Positions 57,036-64,000 of a stretch of 64,000 nt of DNA are shown here, in pieces. Location of the stretch: the NCBI RefSeq assembly GCF_014898055.3, contig NW_023605083.1, positions 61,854,228-61,918,227 on the forward strand, in the 5' to 3' direction. Origin of the DNA: Talpa occidentalis (taxonomy: Eukaryota > Chordata > Mammalia > Eulipotyphla > Talpidae). The notes beneath the pieces are model-generated. The model saw only the letters and a program-made list of their open reading frames with translations, had not been told where the DNA came from and searched no databases. Each line of letters starts with the position of its first letter. Within the stretch, counting starts at the first letter, position 1. Position numbers and translations under genes: made by a program.

Positions 57036-57090
57036 GTAAAAATGCCAGTAAGATGGCTAAAATAGTAAAAATGCCAGTAAGATGGCTAAA
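57036..57090. repeat. 29-bp tandem duplication (two units)
   Basis: The block gtaaaaatgccagtaagatg followed by gctaaa occurs at 57036-57061 and 57065-57090. Confidence 0.9.
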
Positions 57091-57503
57091 TCTCAAACTA
57101 ATATGTTAATGTCCTTTGGAGAGGCAAGCTAGAAAGGCAGTCACTTTACATATTTAAAAGTAATGTTTCAAAATAAAGTTACTAGGAAACTGTTACATGC
57201 TAGATTTTTAAAGAGTTTGCTGCCACAGAGATTCCTTTCTTCTGGGGAGTGAGGTGCCCATTGCCAACATAGTGGAAGTGTCTTGGCTTTGTTTAACTGG
57301 GTGAATTGCTGGAACCACAAATTACACCTGTTTGGCTCTGCAGTCTTTTCTTGAATTTTGTTTATTTGGTGCCTACACAAAACTGTATCAATCCAAGTTA
57401 AAGAAATGGTGACTTAGCTGCCGTTTTAATGAAATATACCAATTTGCTCTCTTGTTCTATTTAAAGAGACTGAAAACTAAGTGTTTGCAAAAAGGGATAT
57501 AGA
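57091..57503. other. Unassigned sequence
   Basis: No gene or nameable repeat seen. Confidence 0.4.
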
Positions 57504-57504
57504 A

Positions 57505-57778
57505 GGGCCTCCCTGATGGTGCAAGCAGTTGTGTGCAGTGTTGTGAAGCTGTCCGCAGCCTCTGCAGCACAGTTTGATCCCAGCCGGCTGGGGAGATACC
57601 CACATGGTGCAGCAGACCTTTCCTGTCTCACCCGCTGCTCCCCTCAGCAGCGTATTTCAGTCAGTCTGTCTGCTCTGTTCCCCTCTCTGTGGGGATTCAC
57701 TCTGTGAATCCTCTCACCCTCCCGCACATCTGGCCTGTACCTGTTCTTGTATAAATAAATCTTTAAAAAAAAAAAAAA
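57505..57778 (+). mobile_element. tRNA-derived SINE, subfamily B, diverged
   Basis: Head gggcctccctgatggtgcaa, body with gtgaagctgtccgcagcctc, tail gtataaataaatctttA(n). It carries a small duplication gattcactctgtgaatcc. TSD is not clear (possible aaaggga/aaagga). Confidence 0.9.
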
Positions 57779-57846
57779 AGGAGCACAGAAAATTCTAGTA
57801 AACTGGAATTTTTCTCTGAAAGAAACTTAGTACTTATTTACATTTT

Positions 57847-58115
57847 TTTTAAAGATTTTATTTATTTATACAAGCACTGGGTACAGTCAGAAGTGCAGGA
57901 GGTTCAGAGAATTCACCAGAGCCAGAGAGGGGAACAGAACAGGCAGATCGACGAAATACACTGCTGAGGGGAGCAGTGGGCAGCAGGAGAGGTCTGCGAG
58001 CCATGTGGGACCCTCCTCCGGTGGCGCGGGAGCAGCCGGGGATCAAACCAGAGCTGCAGAGGTTGGGGGCAGCTTCGCTACCCAGCGCTGAACCACTGCA
58101 CCACCAGGGAGGCCC
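57847..58115 (-). mobile_element. tRNA-derived SINE, subfamily A
   Basis: Minus-strand copy, head gggcctccctggtggtgcag at 58115, tail at 57847-57870. Exact 16-bp TSD tacttatttacatttt (57831-57846 and 58116-58131). Tail-to-tail with the SINE at 57505, with about 70 bases between them. Confidence 0.94.
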
Positions 58116-58131
58116 TACTTATTTACATTTT

Positions 58132-59010
58132 TAAAATACAAATTGAGGCCTGTTAAAATTTTTAAGAATTTGAGTAAAACTTGATTTGAATGAAGAAAAG
58201 ACTTTCCTAGAGAAAGGTGGAAACAAAGAAAGGAAGTTATTGGCTGTTTGTGATTGATTGTCCTGTTAGTGACTCTTTTTGATTTCATAAGCTGGAGGAA
58301 TTTATAGGTTTAGATTTGGTTTTCCTTATATAGGCCATGGCATTTAAGCTACCACAGCCTAATGGCCTGCTAGTTTGATTAATTTAACAGTATATACAAC
58401 ATTTCTTACTCGTGCTTAAAACGAGAAACAAGATGTGTGCCATATAGGCAAGTTGGAGATTCTGGCTGTAATAACACCTTTTGAAAATGGCATGTTTCCT
58501 ATCATCAAGGAGATAGGAAAATCACATTAAGAAAAGGATGTTGCTTCTCTATATGTAAAACTTACTGCCTGCCAGGAGAGAGATTGTTCTCCTGGAAGGG
58601 CAGATGTTCTCAGTTACAAAAGGGGAAAAGCATTTGGACTCTTCCGGTGGTGAATAGAGGCCACAGGTTACAGCTTTCTTTGGACTTAGCTTTCAAAAGC
58701 CATTCTGCTGAGGGCCTTTTGTTGCCAGCTGTGTTGAGCCGCTTGGCCTTTGTATTTCATGGAGACATTGAGGATTGTTTTGTATGGGGACTCTGGACAA
58801 AAAGACACATTTGGGACCAAAAGTCCTTTCTACATTGTATACACACAAAAAGATTTCTCTGAATTTACCTCACGCCAAAGGAAATATTTCATTGTATATT
58901 GTTTTATTCCTTAAAACTTAAGGACAGTGCATCACAGAGGGGACAGTAAAGATAGGATTTATGGCTCTTATATGGCTAAATTTTCACAATATCCCCTCTC
59001 TGAGAATCAC

Positions 59011-59015
<5 letters not shown>
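58132..59015. other. Unassigned sequence, no gene seen
   Basis: No nameable repeat. The 92-codon plus frame at 58584-58862 has no splice-site or start context that I can support. Confidence 0.4.
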
Positions 59016-59047
<32 letters not shown>

Positions 59048-59275
59048 ATAGAAAAACTGGGGTATAAGCCTGAGGTGCAGTGCAGGGGATGAGAGGATTC
59101 ACCAGAGACAGAGCAGGGAGCAGAACAGGGGGATTTACTGAAGTACACTACTAAGGGGAGCAGTGGGTGAGACAGGAAAAGTCTGTGCCATATGTGGGTC
59201 AGCTTCCTGGCAGGTACTGATTCAGGCCATAGCAGTGATAACCTTGAGACTTAACTCCTAGGCCACCAGGGGCCA
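59016..59275 (-). mobile_element. tRNA-derived SINE, diverged subfamily C-like, with 30-T run
   Basis: The tail appears as 30 consecutive T at 59016-59045 on the plus strand. The body is diverged from all other copies here but shares private bases with the fragment at 60283. TSD not found. Confidence 0.8.
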
Positions 59276-59279
59276 GTAG

Positions 59280-59539
59280 GTCCCTTAGTATTCATGTGAA
59301 AGGCTCTATTGTCAACTATATTTGCTACATTGTTGATAGTTATTATTATTCCTCTGTGTTACTCCTTATTTGTCAAGTAAATGAAGTCACAAGCTTTGAC
59401 AGCTCTCAATTATCTATGTCTAGGTAAGGAATATTCCTGATGTATTAAAAGGCTCAGTCTTCTTTGTCATGTTATTTCTTCACCATGTTCTTTTGTCAGC
59501 AAAGGTAGCTGATATGACTGAGCATATCCTGTGACCTGA
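59280..59539. other. Unassigned sequence
   Basis: No feature seen. Confidence 0.4.
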
Positions 59540-59700
59540 GTGCTGTGCTGGTTCCCTACATGTACCATCTCATATAATCTCCAATGTGACCCTACAAAGG
59601 AGAACTGTTATTAGTCCCATTTTACAGATGTGGCCACTGTGGCAAGGTGAAGTTAAGGAACACATCAAAGTGAACATTAGAACCCAGGTAGAAAGGCTTT
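59540..59700 (-). mobile_element. MIR SINE fossil
   Basis: Minus-strand MIR: gttccctacatgtaccatct, cccattttacagatgtggcc, ggtgaagttaaggaacacat and gaacattagaacccaggta. Confidence 0.7.
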
Positions 59701-60282
59701 TTTTTTAACCTTTTTATATGCATATTGATGAATGCATGTTCATTTTACTGTTAGCTAAAACAGGAGAGCTACAAGGATGGGACAGGAAATACTACACATC
59801 CAGTTACATTTGAATTTTAGATTAAAAATGAAGAATTTGTTAGTATTAGTATGTACCAAAGATTTCATGGGATATACTCATATAGGAAATTGTTTATTGG
59901 TTACCTAAAATTCAAATTTAACCGTATGTCCTATATTTTAACTTTCTACCTCTGGGGAGGGGTATTGCAAAACGGATAAAAGGAAGTTCTTAGTGTATTT
60001 GATTGTTGTGGTCTGGAACTGTTAGCAGGGTTAGGATTTTTTGTTGTTTTACTATGACTTTATTCATTTTAGGAATGCAATAAATTATGGTAGGCTTTAA
60101 AACAGTCCTATATATTTTCAGTATACACAGTATACTGACACCTATCAGCAGTATCACATATACGGATAGCCTGTCTTCTGATATACTTTTATCCTAGAAA
60201 TTAAGGCTTCCAAATGTGACCCTTATCCAGATTTGTACCTCATTAATTTCTCTACAAAGTAAAACCAAGATTCCCTTGGGTT
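59701..60282. other. Unassigned AT-rich sequence
   Basis: No gene seen. Short runs of T at 59697-59706 and a cagtatacacagtatactg partial palindrome near 60120-60140. Confidence 0.4.
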
Positions 60283-60450
60283 GAGAGACAGAGTAGGGAG
60301 GAAACCAGGGGGATTTACTGAAACACACTACTAAGGGAAGCAGTGGGTGAGACAGGAAAAGTCTGTGCCATATGTGGGTCAGCTTCCTGGCAGGGACTGA
60401 TTCAGGCTATAGCAGTGATAACCCTGAGACTTAACCCCTAGGCCACCAGT
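60283..60450 (-). mobile_element. SINE fragment without tail, near-copy of the 59.1-kb SINE
   Basis: It aligns base for base with 59131-59269 over 139 bp (60311-60449) with about 7 substitutions and no gaps, and more loosely a little beyond. It lacks the A-rich tail and TSDs, so it did not arise by ordinary retroposition. Confidence 0.8.
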
Positions 60451-61382
60451 AAGGAATGGGCTTCAGTTTGTTTGTCTTGAACTCAAAAAATCTCTCCTTC
60501 AGTCTGAGCATATTATGATTTTTCTGTAGCATGGTCTAGGATTTTCATTTTAGCTGGGCCCTCAGTGTTGACCTGATTTCATTTTCTGCAGATAGTTTCA
60601 TCATCCCAATTTTTAAAGTGTTGATGAAATATTCTTGTACTTTACCAACTCTATTGCTTAGGAAATCTCTCTCTTGCTCAGTGGTCACCTCTTAAAATAG
60701 ATGACACTGGCCTGGATATTCCCAGCAAGAGGTCTGAGATGTTCACAAATATTTCCTGAACACACCACTCTGTTTCCTTTATGCACATTTTGAACGTTCC
60801 AACAGCGGGAGAGACAAATGATGATAAAGCTCTAGAAATAGTCTCTTGTTGCTGTCTATGTATGTCAGAGCCCAATGGCAGATAAACCTGTCTTCTTGTG
60901 AATGACCTACCCCAATCCAACTAACTTTGAGACAGGGTCCATTTGCAAGGACCAAAATCTGTGACTTCCCACAGAACGAAGCTAAGCAAATCAAACACAG
61001 AGCTTGGCAGAAACCATTGGTCTTCAGTGCTCTTGGAAGGTTGCCAATCTGGTTCCCACTCAGGCAGAGATTTATTTAACTAGTTGATTTGTAAATAAGT
61101 TGTCATTAGTGTCCCCAAGGATTTGGGATAGTCCCAAGTTATTCCTGAAAAACAAATTATTCATGTGGCCATTTACAGTATTCTTTGTCCTTCTGAAACA
61201 AATCAGCAATCACAGAGATCTTATAAATCTTGAGTGAAATTCTCAGGAATATCTGCTGGGTGCATAAGCAGAAAGTTCTTGCTTCATCATATAAACACTG
61301 AAGCTTAAGTGAACATCTAGTGTCCCTTTTGATCAAGTAGCTGATGCCTTCCCTATTTATCCCTTTTTGTTGTTGTTGAAGT
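60451..61382. other. Unassigned sequence, no gene seen
   Basis: No nameable repeat. Minus-strand frames of 71-80 codons overlap around 60678-60994 and lack splice context. Confidence 0.4.
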
Positions 61383-61429
61383 AATATTGTCTTATTATAT
61401 AGGCTTCAAGTATACAGCCTTTTATTTAA

Positions 61430-62650
61430 CTTATTTATTTATATTGTTATTGATGTACTATTATTTTACATCCTTGCTAGTGTTGACAGTATAGGATCCC
61501 CCTCCCCCCACCAGGTATAGTTACTCTAGTCCTCCTGCTACCAAAGCACTCATAGGCCCCACCATTCCCCTGTTTTCTCCCCCTCTACGCACTCTCTAAA
61601 AGCCAAAGATCAGGGCCTCCCTGGTGGTCAAGGGGTTAAATCCCAGCACTATGAAGCTATCAGCAGCCACTACAGCATGAGTTCAACCCCTGGCCAGAGC
61701 AGCAGACCTCTCCTATCTCGCCCACTGCTTCCCCCAGCAATGTATTTCAGTAGATCCACCTGTTCTGCTCCCCACTCTGTCTCTGGTGAATCATCTCACC
61801 ACCCCCGACACCTGCACCTCTGGCCTACAGCTCTTGCATGCATAAATAAGCAAAATACACCCAGCTCTTGTATGCATAAATAAAATAAATCTTTAAAAAA
61901 ATTTAAATAAAAAATAAAAGCCAAAGATCAATGGTCAGTTCTCAAGTGTTGGTTTTAAAGTTTGCCTTTGACTCTTTGTTTGGTTTTTCTATATTCCACA
62001 TATAAGTGACACCATGCCATATTTACCTTTCTTCTTCTGGCTTATTTCACTGAGCATAACACCTTTTAACTTACCCGTGTTACTGCAGATGGCACAAGTT
62101 TATCTTTTTTGACTGTTGAGTAGTATTCCATTGTGTATATATACCACATTTTCTTGATCTACTCATCCATTTTTGGGCATTTAGCTTGTTTTTCTGTCTG
62201 GGCTATTGTAAATGCTGCTGCTATAAACATAGGATTGCAGGTTTCCTTTTAAATTAGTGTTTTTGTGTTTTTGGATAGATACCTAGGAGTGCGATTGCTG
62301 GATTGTATGGCAGATCCAGTTTTAGTCTTTTGAGAAACTGCCACACTTCTTTCCATAGGGGCTGGACAGTCTACAGTTCCACCAGCAGCTTGGCCATACG
62401 TATGTCTTCTTTGGAGAAGTGCCTATTTAGCTGCTCTGGTTCTTTTTTAATTGGGTTCCTTGTTTAATTTTTGTTGAGTTGTATAATTTCTTTGTAGATA
62501 TTTGATCTTAGTTCCTTGTCATATACATGATGTGCAAATACTTTTCCCATTCAGTAGGGTGTCTCTTCATTTTAGTTACTGCCTCTTTCACCATGCAGAA
62601 GCCTTTTAGTTTGATGTAGTCCCAATTTTTTATATTCTCTTTTGTTTTAC
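61430..62650 (-). mobile_element. Old L1 3' half, split by a SINE
   Basis: 3' UTR on the left (gtatagttactctagtcctc), then ORF2 C-terminal region on the minus strand: attccattgtgtatatatac, ccatttttgggcatttagct, gctataaacataggattgca, ttgccatacgtatgtcttc-type. An internal loss at about 62388 joins ttccaccagcag directly to cttggccatac. ORF2 is full of stops. Left boundary approximate. Confidence 0.85.
61613..61914 (+). mobile_element. tRNA-derived SINE, subfamily C, inserted in the L1
   Basis: Head gggcctccctggtggtcaag, body shortened near the B box, and a duplicated 3' end (two cagctcttg(c/t)atgcataaata blocks at about 61830 and 61863). Exact 16-bp TSD taaaagccaaagatca (61597-61612 and 61915-61930). 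Confidence 0.92.
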
Positions 62651-62651
62651 T

Positions 62652-63190
62652 TGCTGAGTGAAATCATATGATGTTTGTCTTCCTCTGTCTGACTGATGCC
62701 ACTAAGCATAACACCCTCTAGGTCCATCCATATTACTGCAAATGCCAGGATTTCACCTTTTTTAATATAGCTGAGTATCGCATTGTGTATATACCTCACA
62801 ACTTCTTTACCCACTGATCTGTCAGTAGACACTTAGGTTGTTTCCAGCTCTTGGCTATTTTGAATAGTGTTACAATGAAAATGGGGGTGTATATATCTCT
62901 TCACACTGGTGTTTTCATATTCCTTTGAAGAGACACCTAGAAGTGGGATAGTTGGACCATAGTTTTTCTATTCACAATTTTTTGAGGCATCTCTGTACTG
63001 TTCTCCACAGTGGCCGCACCAATCCCCATCCCCACCAACCTTGTGCAAAAGCTCCTTTTTCTCCACAATCTCTCCAACACTTGTTTCTTGTGATTCCATT
63101 CATTCTCACAGATGTGAGGGGATTTGTCATTATTGTTTCCATCTCTTTCTTCTGCCATCTTCCAATGGCCCTCACCCTTGCTTCTTCCTA
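62652..63190 (-). mobile_element. Second old L1 fragment, adjacent
   Basis: It repeats the same L1 section as the preceding element but from a different copy: gagtgaaatcatatgatgtt, ccctctaggtccatccatat, ctcttcacactggtgttttc, gcatctctgtactgttctcc and ctccacaatctctccaacac. Same orientation. The 3' UTR is missing, so it was either truncated or interrupted by the first L1. Confidence 0.85.
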
Positions 63191-63640
63191 TAAAAACATG
63201 TAGTGTATATGGTAAAACTCATGACACACATGCATATTGTAGGTAAAAAGAAAATGTGACAAGAGGATTAATTCATTGGCCAGAAGAAGAGAAACTGATA
63301 GATTCACCTACCAAGAATTGGGCAGTTTTGATGTCAGTTGAGCTGCTATGGCAACAATTGCTTCTTAGAAGTAAGCCAAGTAGAGATGTCACGTTTGTTG
63401 TAGCTTTACATTCTTATGTTTATTTCGGAAGGGGAAAAAAAATGTGCCAGCAACTGCAGTCTCCACTTCCTCTCCCAAAGAAATATGGGATGGAAAGTGG
63501 AATATCGGAGCAGTCATCATACTCTCCACAGACTCCTGTACTGTGAGTTTGACCCTAACATGATGAGTTTTCTAGTGAATTTCAATATAGAAGAATAATG
63601 AGAATAATAGCTTACTGTTTTCTCAGGCTGTCCCCTGTGT
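63191..63640. other. Unassigned sequence, no gene seen
   Basis: No splice-bounded open frame. The 96-codon plus frame at 63256-63546 shows no recognised domain. Confidence 0.35.
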
Positions 63641-63775
63641 CCTATACCATCTGAGTACTTAGAGCATTTGTGTTATTTAATTTTTACCACAAGCATATGA
63701 GGAATGTAATATGAGTATCTTCCGTTTACAGAGTACGAGAAGGAAGAGAGAGACTAATCTAACACAGGCAGCCCT
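63641..63775 (-). mobile_element. MIR SINE fossil
   Basis: Minus-strand MIR: tgtcctataccatctgagta, gttatttaatttttaccaca, atgaggaatgtaatatgagt and cttccgtttacagagtacga. Confidence 0.5.
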
Positions 63776-64000
63776 TGCTCTTATGACTGTGTCCATAACC
63801 CGTAGCACCAAATGATGATGTTTCTGTGTAGACATGTAAAGAGGGTCTCACAGGCCCTAATCACTAAAGAGCTTTTCTGTAGTTCTTTCTGCAATTGTTC
63901 TTTGAATGCAAAGCTGGAGTTTACTGGTGGGAGAAGATTAGATTTTCATCCCAGAGAATTGGTTGTTTTTGAGGTTTGCCCTTGGGTCTTCATCCTATCA
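63776..64000. other. Unassigned sequence to the right edge
   Basis: No feature seen. Confidence 0.4.

Overview
This window looks like ordinary, gene-poor mammalian nuclear DNA, most likely from a bat of the horseshoe-bat group (Rhinolophus, Hipposideros and relatives). The main clue is about 18 copies of a tRNA-derived SINE with a tRNA-like A/B-box head, a body of about 200 bp and a tail of (AAAT)n-ATCTT-An, which I recall as the Rhin-1/VES type. The rest is L1, L2, MIR, MLT1-like LTRs, MER5A-like and Tigger-like fossils, as expected in a laurasiatherian genome. The species assignment comes from memory of the SINE and was not searched. No bacterial, plasmid or phage features, CRISPR arrays, rRNA genes or free-standing tRNA genes are visible.

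Bases 1 to about 4.9 kb are nearly free of recognisable young repeats. They end in a textbook plus-strand polyadenylation site (UGUA motifs, AATAAA at 4872, then a GU-rich element). I read this as the long 3' UTR, or last part of it, of a gene whose coding region lies to the left of the window. I could not name the gene. From 4.9 kb to the right edge there is no convincing protein-coding gene. The one non-repeat exon candidate is an 86-bp stretch at 52370-52455 with good splice signals on both sides. All open reading frames over about 90 codons that I could explain are L1 ORF2 remnants, stop-poor GC-rich SINE bodies, or chance frames crossing old repeats.

The main interest is in transposon stratigraphy, because many insertions can be dated relative to each other by nesting and intact target-site duplications (TSDs). 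(1) A family of solo LTRs of about 420-440 bp (7979, 26768, 30137 and a nested one at 30383) has TGTAGGG...CCCTACA termini and exact 5-bp TSDs. All copies are in the same orientation, and one is inserted inside another member of its own family. (2) MIR contains Tigger, which contains L1, at 39.9-42.1 kb. (3) An MLT1-like LTR contains a SINE, which contains an L1 3' fragment, at 38.7-39.6 kb. (4) MIR contains an L1 with a candidate 3' transduction at 21.6-22.0 kb. (5) A SINE sits inside a SINE at 51.1-51.7 kb. (6) A SINE sits inside MER5A at 54.2-54.7 kb. (7) A SINE sits inside an old L1 at 61.4-62.7 kb.

Three SINE subfamilies can be told apart by shared diagnostic bases. Unexplained structures include an 81-bp near-identical pair 2.1 kb apart, a pair of roughly 550-bp paralogous segments 12 kb apart, and a non-retroposed partial SINE duplication at 59.1/60.3 kb. 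I found no novel protein system. The undescribed-looking items are the LTR family, the candidate exon and the small duplications.
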